Assembly (NCBI GenBank): GCA_002314755.1
Contig: DCHC01000016.1
Coordinates: 238-64,237 of the forward strand
Direction: 5' to 3'
DNA length: 64,000 nt
Source of the DNA: Faecalibacterium sp. UBA1762
GTDB taxonomy: Bacteria; Bacillota; Clostridia; Oscillospirales; Ruminococcaceae
This document shows, piece by piece, positions 7,946-15,161 of the stretch. The notes under the pieces are model-generated. The model was not told where the DNA came from, did not search any database, and saw only the letters and a list, made by a program, of their open reading frames with translations. The first letter of the stretch is position 1. Each line of letters starts with the position of its first letter. Position numbers and translations under genes: made by a program.

Positions 7946-9325
7946 TTATGACTGTTCGTTCCACCGTACCGCGCCCAGGTCGCAGCCAGTTATCCGTACC
8001 TCCATCGGCTCCGCCAACCGGGAGGAGTCAAACAGGCTGACAAACCGCCGGGCGTCGCCGTCTATTGTGATATTCTCAAACCGCAGTTTTTTGTACCGTA
8101 CCGACAGGTCGCTGCACTCCGCTGTTTCATCACACTGCTGGTTATCCAGTATTTTGCCCAGCTTGCGCACCGCGACGGAGATCACCGTTTGGGTGCGGGC
8201 AGCGGCGCTTTCCGGCGACAGCTGCTCCCCCTCAAGACAGGGCACCAGCGGAGAGCTGTCTGCCTGGATCCGGATATCCCGGTACAGAATATTCTCCACC
8301 CGGGTATTCCGGCTGCCGTACCAAGTATCTATACTGACCGCGTGGTGACACACCCGGATGCAGTCGTTCCGCTCAAAGGTCACATCTATGATCAGGGATT
8401 CCTTATGGCCGGACCAGACCTCCATATTTTTGCCCCAGTCACACCACAGCACGTTGTCGTGCAGATAGATTTTTTCGCAGCCGCCCTCTTCACCCGTCAG
8501 ATAAGGGGCGCGCACCACCAGACAGTCGTCATAGCTGCGCACAAAACAGCGGCAAAGCTCCACATCATAGGAATTGCAGATGTCAAACCCGTCGGCGTTG
8601 TACCGCCACATACCGATCAGTTTGACATTTTCTATCCGGATATGACGGCAGCCGTTGCGGGTGGTAAACGCCCAACAGGGGGCGTCCTGCAAAATAATGC
8701 CCTCCACAGTTACGTTTTCGCTCTCCCGTATTACAAACAGGTTTTCCGGCTGCTGATCGTACATCGGGGTCGTCCGCTTCAGCGCGGAGCCGTCCAGTAT
8801 GCCCCTGCCGCAGATATGTACATTTTTGACCCCCTGCAGCAGGATACCGCCGTAGACCACCGCACCCTGCTCCAGAAAAACGGTCTGGTTGTCCCTTGGC
8901 CGCAAAATACCCACCCGGTGCTCCCCCGGACCGAAATAGATCAAATTCTCCGACGGCTGCGGGCGGGCGACCGGCGGATTGGCAAAAACGCACAACGCAT
9001 CCGTATAGCCGTTTATTTCTACGGTAAACGATAGCGGCCGGGTAAGCTGTATGTCTAACCCGTCCTGTACGGGAGTAAAGGGAATCGCGGCGGCCTTGGG
9101 GCGCAGCTCCGCTGTTTGAATTTGCGCGCCGATAACCTGTACCGTCAATAGGACAGGGTGCTGTATATCCGTCTCGCGTGGCAGATCAAAGCTGACAAAC
9201 GGAGCGTCCGCAGTCTGCTCCACCGGGCGCTGACGCCCCGGCCATACCCGGTTTATCGGCACGGCAGATACCCGACAGCTTTGCACCGGTAGCGACTGCC
9301 CGTTTAAAAAAACGCGATACCGCAT
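7946..9325 (-). CDS. GH28-like (polygalacturonase-fold) glycoside hydrolase, first copy
   Basis: A 459-residue predicted right-handed beta-helix enzyme related to glycoside hydrolase family 28, which cleaves galacturonan or rhamnogalacturonan. The central block has NADGFD at residues 243-248 and SYDD at 264-267, matching the two acidic pairs of the GH28 active site. The usual GHG and RIK motifs are not clear. About 130 N-terminal residues form a beta-rich domain shared with the protein at 26783-28237 (both contain CRVSAVP and VWPG). No signal peptide is seen, so it should act inside the cell on imported oligosaccharides. GGAGG precedes the ATG. It is the first gene of the operon that continues into the ABC transporter and molybdoenzyme genes, 17 bases before the next start. 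Confidence 0.85.
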   Translation of the reverse strand: MRYRVFLNGQSLPVQSCRVSAVPINRVWPGRQRPVEQTADAPFVSFDLPRETDIQHPVLLTVQVIGAQIQTAELRPKAAAIPFTPVQDGLDIQLTRPLSFTVEINGYTDALCVFANPPVARPQPSENLIYFGPGEHRVGILRPRDNQTVFLEQGAVVYGGILLQGVKNVHICGRGILDGSALKRTTPMYDQQPENLFVIRESENVTVEGIILQDAPCWAFTTRNGCRHIRIENVKLIGMWRYNADGFDICNSYDVELCRCFVRSYDDCLVVRAPYLTGEEGGCEKIYLHDNVLWCDWGKNMEVWSGHKESLIIDVTFERNDCIRVCHHAVSIDTWYGSRNTRVENILYRDIRIQADSSPLVPCLEGEQLSPESAAARTQTVISVAVRKLGKILDNQQCDETAECSDLSVRYKKLRFENITIDGDARRFVSLFDSSRLAEPMEVRITGCDLGAVRWNEQS

Positions 9326-9346
9326 TGCTTTTCCCTCCCCCCCCTG

Positions 9347-9382
9347 CGGACCCGTCTGGCAGAAGAGTGGTAACCGGGTCCG
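9347..9382 (-). promoter_or_regulatory. 5' leader hairpin of the GH28/transporter/molybdoenzyme operon
   Basis: A perfect 8-bp inverted repeat, CGGACCCG at 9347-9354 and CGGGTCCG at 9375-9382 on the plus strand, lies between the promoter at 9395-9423 and the start codon at 9325. The downstream arm ends a few bases before the G-rich ribosome binding site. It could affect translation or transcript stability; no known riboswitch class was recognised in this short leader. Confidence 0.45.
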
Positions 9383-9394
9383 ATAACCTTACTC

Positions 9395-9423
9395 ATTGTA
9401 TCCTATTTTGTAGGATGTATCAA
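9395..9423 (-). promoter_or_regulatory. Promoter with a palindromic operator in its spacer
   Basis: On the minus strand TTGATA (9418-9423) and TACAAT (9395-9400) are separated by 17 bases, a good sigma-A promoter for the gene starting at 9325. The spacer is almost filled by a palindrome, ATCCTA-5-TAGGAT (9400-9416), a likely repressor site. The 11-mer AAAATAGGATA in it also occurs at 19666-19676 in the promoter of another glycosidase-like gene. Confidence 0.65.
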
Positions 9424-9524
9424 TAGCGTATCCTGTTTTTGTTTCCCGGGAAAAGAAAAAACCTCTGCGCAAACTAATGATATACTCTCATAAGCGTACA
9501 CAGCGGTTTTTCTGTTCCTATTTA

Positions 9525-10706
9525 TTATTGCAGCTTTTGCGCCTTTTTCACCCGGTCGGACAACAGCTTGACCCCAACTACCGTCGCCGCAAACCACACC
9601 CCGATCACTACGGGCAGCAGTTGTACCCCCAGGTACTGTGCCAACAGGCCGAACAGGGGCGGGGTGGCCATAAAGGCCAGATATGCCACCGCCATCTGCG
9701 AACCGATCACCGCGCCGGAGAAGCTGCGCCCGAAATTATCCGGGGTCAGGTTCATGATATTGGGATAGATAGGTCCGTTGCCCACGCCAATCAGAAACAG
9801 GGCGGCAACCGAAACAGCGGTATTGCCCAGCGGCAGCAGTAAGGTGACACACGCCACAGCAAGCACCCCGCAGCCGCTTCCAATCAGCTTCCAGGAGCCC
9901 AGCTTATCCGCAAAAAGGCCGGACAAAAATCTGCCCAGGGTCATACCCAGATAGTAAAAGATTATGCAGCGGGCAGCCGCATCCGCGGCAAGGCCGCGGG
10001 TGTACACCAGATAGGTCGCGCCCCACAGCCCAGTCAGCGCCTCCACCGCGTTGGTAGCAAAACAGGCAAGCCAAGCGCTGCGTACCGAAGCCATCTTCAC
10101 CATCTCTTTTAGGGAAAGATCCTTGGGTGGCTCCTCCTCCCCCTGCGCTATGGCTTCTTCCTTGCGTTTCCACAGCGGCATGGACAGCAGCAGAATCAGG
10201 GTGATGCCCGCCTGCACACAGGCCGCGGTGCGGTAGCCCTGCCGCCAGGTGGCGGTCTGTAGCATAAGGGACATAATGTAGGGGCTGACCACCACACCAA
10301 TGCCGTAAAAGCAGTGCAGAAAATTCATATGCGTACCGCCGAAATGCAGGGCGATGTAGTTGTTCAGGCCACAATCCACCGCGCCTGCACCCAGACCCAG
10401 TGGCACTGCAGCCAGCATCATCCAGCCGATGGCAGGGCAAAAGGAATAACCCACCAGTGCCAGCGCGGTCACTGCCGTACTGAAAAAGGTCACCTTTGCC
10501 GTGCCGAACCGGTTGATGATCTTGGACGAAAAGGTACTGGATATCACCGTGCAGCCGCAAACAATGCTGGTCACCAGATTAGGCAGCGACAACGGGATAT
10601 CAAATTCCTCAATAATGGCGGGCATGGCACAGCCGAACAGAGAATCCGGTATGCCCAATGCGATAAATGAAATATACAGAACAATCAATAACAATACAGT
10701 AAACAC
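9525..10706 (-). CDS. MFS transporter (sugar/fucose-permease-like)
   Basis: A 393-residue membrane protein with about twelve hydrophobic segments in two halves, typical of the major facilitator superfamily. The N-terminal half carries GIPDSLFGCAMPAI and LGLGAGAVDCGLNNYIA, as in the FucP/YfkF-like sugar symporter group. The linker between helices 6 and 7 is charged (KRKEEAIAQGEEEPPKD). The start is a GTG ten bases after AAAGGAG. It is 44 bases downstream of the L-rhamnose mutarotase gene, so a deoxy-sugar or a rhamnose-containing oligosaccharide is a reasonable substrate guess. Direction and coupling ion cannot be read from the sequence. Confidence 0.82.
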   Translation of the reverse strand: MFTVLLLIVLYISFIALGIPDSLFGCAMPAIIEEFDIPLSLPNLVTSIVCGCTVISSTFSSKIINRFGTAKVTFFSTAVTALALVGYSFCPAIGWMMLAAVPLGLGAGAVDCGLNNYIALHFGGTHMNFLHCFYGIGVVVSPYIMSLMLQTATWRQGYRTAACVQAGITLILLLSMPLWKRKEEAIAQGEEEPPKDLSLKEMVKMASVRSAWLACFATNAVEALTGLWGATYLVYTRGLAADAAARCIIFYYLGMTLGRFLSGLFADKLGSWKLIGSGCGVLAVACVTLLLPLGNTAVSVAALFLIGVGNGPIYPNIMNLTPDNFGRSFSGAVIGSQMAVAYLAFMATPPLFGLLAQYLGVQLLPVVIGVWFAATVVGVKLLSDRVKKAQKLQ

Positions 10707-10750
10707 TTGGGGGAGCTCCTTTTCCGTAGTTTTTTCCGTTTTACCCTCTC

Positions 10751-11065
10751 TTATTCTATATCAAACGCCTTGACCAGATGAGGGACCTTACCGGTCACCG
10801 GATCCTGGGTGATAAGAATATCCTGCATAAACTCATTCCAGCGGTTTGCGACCGGGCTTTCCGCCTGTACCTTTTGGGCATACTCTCTGCCGTACTCCAG
10901 CTCGTAATAGCCAAACAGCTCGTTGCCGTTGTTCCAGATGGAATAGTTTCGGATACCCGCCTTATGGAACATCTCCAACATCTCGGGCCAGATCTCATCG
11001 TGACGCTTTTTGTACTCAGGGTAGTTGCCCTCCTTGATATAAGCCTTCCATGCGCATTTTTCCAT
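10751..11065 (-). CDS. rhaM: L-rhamnose mutarotase
   Basis: A 104-residue protein, the same length as Escherichia coli RhaM, which interconverts the alpha and beta anomers of L-rhamnose. The family hallmark KKRHDEIWPEM is present, with His22 at the position of the catalytic histidine; NYSIW and VANRWNEFMQDI follow. Two upstream in-frame codons (11077, 11143) are possible. The ATG at 11065 gives the family-length protein and stands about 12 bases after AAAGGG. It is the first gene of a unit with the MFS transporter. Rhamnose isomerase, kinase and aldolase genes are not in this window. Confidence 0.93.
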   Translation of the reverse strand: MEKCAWKAYIKEGNYPEYKKRHDEIWPEMLEMFHKAGIRNYSIWNNGNELFGYYELEYGREYAQKVQAESPVANRWNEFMQDILITQDPVTGKVPHLVKAFDIE

Positions 11066-11141
11066 TTTTAAATTCATCCCTTTCTTGAAATTTTTTCTTT
11101 CTTCCCTAGGCTGTTTTTTGGCGCAAACGCCCACACCCTGC

Positions 11142-11193
11142 ATACATTGTCTGTATACCGTACTATTATATTACATCCGCGCTATCCGGTCAA
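11142..11193 (-). promoter_or_regulatory. Promoter and possible operator of the rhaM-MFS unit
   Basis: On the minus strand TTGACC (11188-11193) and TATAAT (11165-11170) are separated by 17 bases, a strong sigma-A promoter. Just downstream, around the transcription start, ATACA-5-TGTAT (11142-11156) forms a small dyad that could bind a repressor. Nothing else recognisable lies between 11194 and 11366. Confidence 0.65.
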
Positions 11194-11366
11194 ATTTTTT
11201 AATTATCCGGGAGAAAAAATTTTTTCGGGATTTTTTGAAAACCGAAGGGCTTCGGCTGATCTGTACCGGGCGTTCCCTGAAAGGTTATCACATGATGATA
11301 AATTGAAAACGGGCCGTTCACAAAATGAGAACTAATAATATAGAAGATAACGGGGAGAAAACGGGT

Positions 11367-11774
11367 TCATTCCTCTTTTGGTTCGACAGAAAGAATTTCT
11401 TTGCTATTCACCGCCCCGCTTTTTTGAAAGACCAGCGTCTGATCCTCCTGGATATCCAGTAGCGTATCCTGAACAGTAAGGTACGCACCGCCGTTTTTAA
11501 ACGGATCCGGCTGAAAATAGGTGACCGTGACCGCCGGGTGCCGGGCGATATTTTCCCGAAGCAGCGCAATGGAACGGTTTAGCTCCTCTATGGCGTCCTC
11601 CGCCAGCACGATTTTTTGTTCTGTCAGCCGCGCGGTTTCCTCAATTGCCTCTCCATAGCCGGAGAGTGCCGCAAAGGGTGCAAACTGGGCGGCACGCTGC
11701 TCTGGCGACATAGGCGAATACTTTGCCAAAACCGGTCGCTTCAGATGAATAATCGCCAGATATTTTGTGTCCAT
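11367..11774 (-). CDS. YolD-like protein
   Basis: A 135-residue protein of the YolD-like type commonly found next to Y-family DNA polymerase genes in Bacillota. The conserved N-terminal block MSPEQRAAQFAPFAALSGY is at residues 22-40. A predicted helical segment (residues 43-77, many Glu, Leu and Arg) and a beta-rich tail (VTVTYFQPDPFKNGG) follow. The biochemical role of the family is not established. It starts one base after the stop codon of the polymerase gene and should be co-expressed with it. Confidence 0.8.
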   Translation of the reverse strand: MDTKYLAIIHLKRPVLAKYSPMSPEQRAAQFAPFAALSGYGEAIEETARLTEQKIVLAEDAIEELNRSIALLRENIARHPAVTVTYFQPDPFKNGGAYLTVQDTLLDIQEDQTLVFQKSGAVNSKEILSVEPKEE

Positions 11775-11775
11775 C

Positions 11776-13311
11776 CTACTTTTTGTGTCCTCCTATCTGC
11801 TCGTTTCGCTCCCGGGCGGTAGCGCCGTCCAGAAAATCCGCTCCTTTCAGAATAGCGTTTTTGCCAAACTTGTCCTGTATGGATAGTACGGCACGCTGCC
11901 GTTTATTCTCTTTTTTCCGCGCCTCCTGCTGCTGTTGCTGCCCGAGCTGCAGATCAAAAAGACTGATCTGTGTAGGCTTTTCACACGCTTCGATTCGACT
12001 TTCCGGTATGACATGGGCAGCCGTCACATTGATGCGACGGATATAAAACATCTCTTCCACCTGCTGCCGGTACCGCTGCAGCAGCTTTTCGCAGATTTCT
12101 TTTTCCGAACAGGTAAACCCGTTCAGCTGCACACTGAGATGCAGGGGCTTGGGCACCCGCCGCCCGTATCCGTCCTCCGTGATGCTGCCACCGCACATCC
12201 GGGCAATATCCGGGTTTTTCAGGGTATCCCGGTCGTACCCGATATCCAGCACGATCCGGTCGGTCACCAGGCACCTGCGCAGCAGGCTCGCCGCCAGCTC
12301 CTGACACATCTCACGAATCACCACCGTCGCCCGTTCGACCGTGTACGGCTCGTGCAGCACCTGACCGCTGCTTATGCTATTAGCGGAGGGCCTGTACGCC
12401 TTAATTTGGGCCATGGTGCAAGGTTCAACACCCCAGGCGTGGTCGATCAACAGCTCGGCATTGATACCAAACATTTGGTACAGATAATCCGGGTTTTGTA
12501 CCGAGCAAAGGGCAATATCTCCCATGGTATAAATCCCCATGACCTGCAGCTTTTTGGCGTACCCCGGACCGACCCGCCAGAAATCTGTCAGCGGCCGATG
12601 CTCCCATAGCAGATACCGGTAGGATTCCTCGTCCAGGGTGACGATACGCACGCCGTTTTCATCTGGCAGAATATGCTTTGCCACAATATCCATGGCGACC
12701 TTGCATAGGTACAAATTGCTGCCGATTCCCGCTGTCGCGGTGATACCGGTGGTATGCAGCACATCCAGTATCATTCCCATGGCAAGCTCCCTTGCCGTTG
12801 CCTTGTAAAGGCCAAGATACCCGGTCACATCCATAAACACCTCGTCGATGGAATAGACATGAATATCCTCCGGCGAAAGGTATTTCAGGTAGATATCATA
12901 TATTTTGGCGCTGACCGTGACATATTTGCCCATCTGAGGGGTAGCCACAAGATAATCCAGCTCTAAGCCGGGATCTGCTTTCAGCGCAGCGAGGCTGGTG
13001 GTCTTACCGGTGAAAGTGTAGCCGGGCGCGTCCAGGCGACGACAGGCGTTGATCTGCCGCACTTTTTGCACCACCTCAAACAACCGGGGGCGGCCCGGCA
13101 CCCCAAGGCTTTTTAGCGCCGGGGAGACTGCCAGACAGATAGTTTTTTCGGTACGGCTGATATCCGCCACCGCCAAAAAAGTATCCAGCGGGTCCAGCCC
13201 CCGCTGTACACACTCCACCGAGGCGTAGTAGCTTTTTAAATCGATTGCGACATAGGTGCGCCCGGAGAGATCCTTTTCCCCGTGCAGCACCGCCTTTTCA
13301 CTCAAATTCAT
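11776..13311 (-). CDS. Y-family DNA polymerase (UmuC/DinB-like, translesion)
   Basis: This 511-residue protein is a Y-family polymerase, which copies damaged DNA with low fidelity. The palm residues are visible: Asp24 in VAIDLKSYYASVE and the acidic pair in YSIDEVFMDVTGY near residue 155. Helix-hairpin-helix residues around GPGYAKKLQVMGI and the little-finger domain follow. QISLFDL near residue 460 matches the beta-clamp binding motif. Longer than DinB (about 350 residues), it resembles the UvrX/YqjW or UmuC branch. A GTG precedes the chosen ATG by one codon. The promoter (13378-13406) overlaps a long palindrome, implying tight repression, probably relieved by DNA damage (inference). Confidence 0.9.
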   Translation of the reverse strand: MNLSEKAVLHGEKDLSGRTYVAIDLKSYYASVECVQRGLDPLDTFLAVADISRTEKTICLAVSPALKSLGVPGRPRLFEVVQKVRQINACRRLDAPGYTFTGKTTSLAALKADPGLELDYLVATPQMGKYVTVSAKIYDIYLKYLSPEDIHVYSIDEVFMDVTGYLGLYKATARELAMGMILDVLHTTGITATAGIGSNLYLCKVAMDIVAKHILPDENGVRIVTLDEESYRYLLWEHRPLTDFWRVGPGYAKKLQVMGIYTMGDIALCSVQNPDYLYQMFGINAELLIDHAWGVEPCTMAQIKAYRPSANSISSGQVLHEPYTVERATVVIREMCQELAASLLRRCLVTDRIVLDIGYDRDTLKNPDIARMCGGSITEDGYGRRVPKPLHLSVQLNGFTCSEKEICEKLLQRYRQQVEEMFYIRRINVTAAHVIPESRIEACEKPTQISLFDLQLGQQQQQEARKKENKRQRAVLSIQDKFGKNAILKGADFLDGATARERNEQIGGHKK

Positions 13312-13350
13312 CACCCTGCCCCGAAATGAAATACGTATCCCTGTTACCCT

Positions 13351-13406
13351 CTTAAAAACAACGAATGGTTGTTTTTAAGTATACCAAGCCGCTTTGTAAA
13401 TGTCAA
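13351..13406 (-). promoter_or_regulatory. Consensus promoter overlapped by a 12-bp-arm palindromic operator
   Basis: On the minus strand TTGACA (13401-13406) and TATACT (13378-13383) are 17 bases apart. A perfect palindrome starts at the end of the -10 box and covers the expected transcription start: CTTAAAAACAAC at 13351-13362, spacer GAATG, and GTTGTTTTTAAG at 13368-13379. It does not match the canonical Bacillota LexA box (GAAC-4-GTTC), because the GTT-type half-sites are one base further apart. Confidence 0.75.
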
Positions 13407-13558
13407 TTATCCTCACATGTGTTTTCCCGCTTATTTTGTGCCAATTTATTCCGGTTATCCCTTTACAAAAAAACGCCCGCCGCAGCTTAACGCCGCGGCG
13501 ATCATACACCGGAAGGTGTGCTTTTCCTCTGTGCCGGGTCCTGGTGTAAGCGACCGCC

Positions 13559-13587
13559 TTGCGCAGCGGTTTGCTGTGTGGTATAAT
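13559..13587 (+). promoter_or_regulatory. Promoter of the YfcC-type carrier / beta-mannosidase unit
   Basis: TTGCGC (13559-13564) and TATAAT (13582-13587) are separated by 17 bases, about 90 bases upstream of the ATG at 13679. An AAGGAAAGG ribosome binding site precedes that ATG. With the divergent promoter at 13378-13406, this accounts for the gene-less stretch 13312-13678. Confidence 0.6.
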
Positions 13588-13678
13588 GCAAAAAACGGAC
13601 GGCAGCCCGCTCAGCCTGCAGCCGGTATCCCCTTACGCTTGAAAAAAAGTAAATTGAAAATAAGGAAAGGGAATTACT

Positions 13679-15076
13679 ATGACCGAAACAGATAAGCTTC
13701 GCAAAAAGGACGCATCCTTCAGCATACGGTCCTTTATCACCGCGACTGCGGTGATCTTTATTCTGATGGTCTGTGCCTATGTGTTAAGCATTACGGTGCC
13801 GGGGGGCAGCTACGACCGAAGCCCGGTGACCGGCACCCTGGTCGAGGGCAGTTTTCATGCCGCTCAGGGCGGCATTCCCTTTTGGAAATGGTGTCTCTCG
13901 CCGTTTTTGGTACTGGGCGCATCCGGCAACGGAACCCTGATTGCCGTCATTGTCTTTCTGCTTGTGATCGGCGGCGTTTTTAACTGTCTGGGCGCAGGTG
14001 GGCTGATGACCTATATGCTGGATAAAATCACCTATCGGTACGGCAAAAGACGGTATACCTTGATGGCGGTCATCATCTTCTTTTTTATGGCGATGGGCGC
14101 GATGATCGGCTCTTTTGAGGAGTGCGTTCCGATGGTGCCGCTGGTAGTCAGTTTGGCGTGCCTGTTGGGCTGGGATTCTTTGACCGGCATGGGGATGAGC
14201 CTTCTATCGGTTGGCTGCGGCTTTGCCTCCGGTGTGTGTAACTCCTTTACAGTCGGGGTTGCCCAAACCCTTGCCGGACTGCCGATGTTTTCGGGCATCT
14301 GGCTGCGGCTGGTCAGCTTTGTGCTGATCTACCTGCTGCTGGTCGGCTTTGTTATGCTGCACGCCAGGCGCATTGAGCAGCCCATTGCCGACCGGGCCCT
14401 TACCGATTTCTGCCGCAATGACCAGCTTGACAGGGGTCTGACCACCTTTGTTGCCGCAATCGGCACCGGTATTGTGCTGGTGCTTTGCTCCGGTTTTTTG
14501 ACTTTTTTACAGGATTACACTATGATCATCATCGCCCTGGCGTTTTTGATCGGCGGTCTTGCTGCCAGCGTTCTCTCCGGCATGAAAGGCAGGACCCTAT
14601 GCAAAACCTTCGGCACCGGTGTGGCGGGTATTCTGCCCGCAGTCGCCATGATTCTGATGGCCTCCTCCATCAAATACACCTTGGAAACTGCCAATGTTCT
14701 GGACACGGTTTTACATAGCGCCGTATCGGTGGCCACCGCTTTGCCCAAATGGGCCGTGATCCTGTTTATCTACCTGATTGTGCTGGGCATGAACTTTTTC
14801 ATCGGCTCCGGCAGCGCAAAGGCTTTTATGCTGATCCCGCTGATCGTCCCGTTGGCGCGACAGTTCGGCATCTCCTCTCAGCTATGCATCGTCGCCTTTG
14901 CCTTTGGCGACGGTTTTTCCAACACCTTTTACCCCACCAACGCTGCTCTGTTAATCAGCCTAGGGCTTGCCGGGGTCAGCTACGGAAAGTGGTTCCGCTA
15001 CAGCTGGAAATTCCAGGGGCTGAATCTGATCATGACAGCCCTGATTCTGCTGTTGGGGTTGGCAGTGGGCTACTGA
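13679..15076 (+). CDS. YfcC-family (C4-dicarboxylate carrier superfamily) membrane transporter
   Basis: A 465-residue integral membrane protein with about twelve hydrophobic segments. It resembles the YfcC/ArcD-type carriers of the C4-dicarboxylate superfamily: PGGSYDR early in the sequence, the GSFEECVPMVPL segment, the middle GFASGVCNSFTVGVAQ motif and the C-terminal GSGSAKAFMLIPLIVPLA and FAFGDGFSNTFYPTNAALL blocks. Family members carry amino acids, peptides or dicarboxylates; the substrate here is unknown. It is followed 85 bases later by a beta-mannosidase gene in the same direction. That pairing might mean a new substrate class for this carrier family, or simple adjacency. Confidence 0.8.
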   Translation: MTETDKLRKKDASFSIRSFITATAVIFILMVCAYVLSITVPGGSYDRSPVTGTLVEGSFHAAQGGIPFWKWCLSPFLVLGASGNGTLIAVIVFLLVIGGVFNCLGAGGLMTYMLDKITYRYGKRRYTLMAVIIFFFMAMGAMIGSFEECVPMVPLVVSLACLLGWDSLTGMGMSLLSVGCGFASGVCNSFTVGVAQTLAGLPMFSGIWLRLVSFVLIYLLLVGFVMLHARRIEQPIADRALTDFCRNDQLDRGLTTFVAAIGTGIVLVLCSGFLTFLQDYTMIIIALAFLIGGLAASVLSGMKGRTLCKTFGTGVAGILPAVAMILMASSIKYTLETANVLDTVLHSAVSVATALPKWAVILFIYLIVLGMNFFIGSGSAKAFMLIPLIVPLARQFGISSQLCIVAFAFGDGFSNTFYPTNAALLISLGLAGVSYGKWFRYSWKFQGLNLIMTALILLLGLAVGY

Positions 15077-15161
15077 GCCTCCGCCTATCCGGGGTGTTTT
15101 GCCTTCTGCGCTTACCCGGTTTTCCGTTTTCAAGAAAATCAGCCGAAAAGGAGTGGTCATC

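Noticed and set aside
7929..9325. Molybdenum-cofactor or cobalamin riboswitch for the transporter/molybdoenzyme genes
   Set aside because: Only about 70 leader bases lie between promoter and first gene, too short for either class, and no class-specific motif was seen.
9403..9597. A 64-residue minus-strand frame between the MFS and GH28-like genes
   Set aside because: It overlaps the MFS gene end and the promoter region, has no recognisable domain and no ribosome binding site.
13351..13379. LexA (SOS) box upstream of the polymerase gene
   Set aside because: The palindrome does not match GAAC-4-GTTC; its half-sites are spaced by five bases and the arms are much longer.
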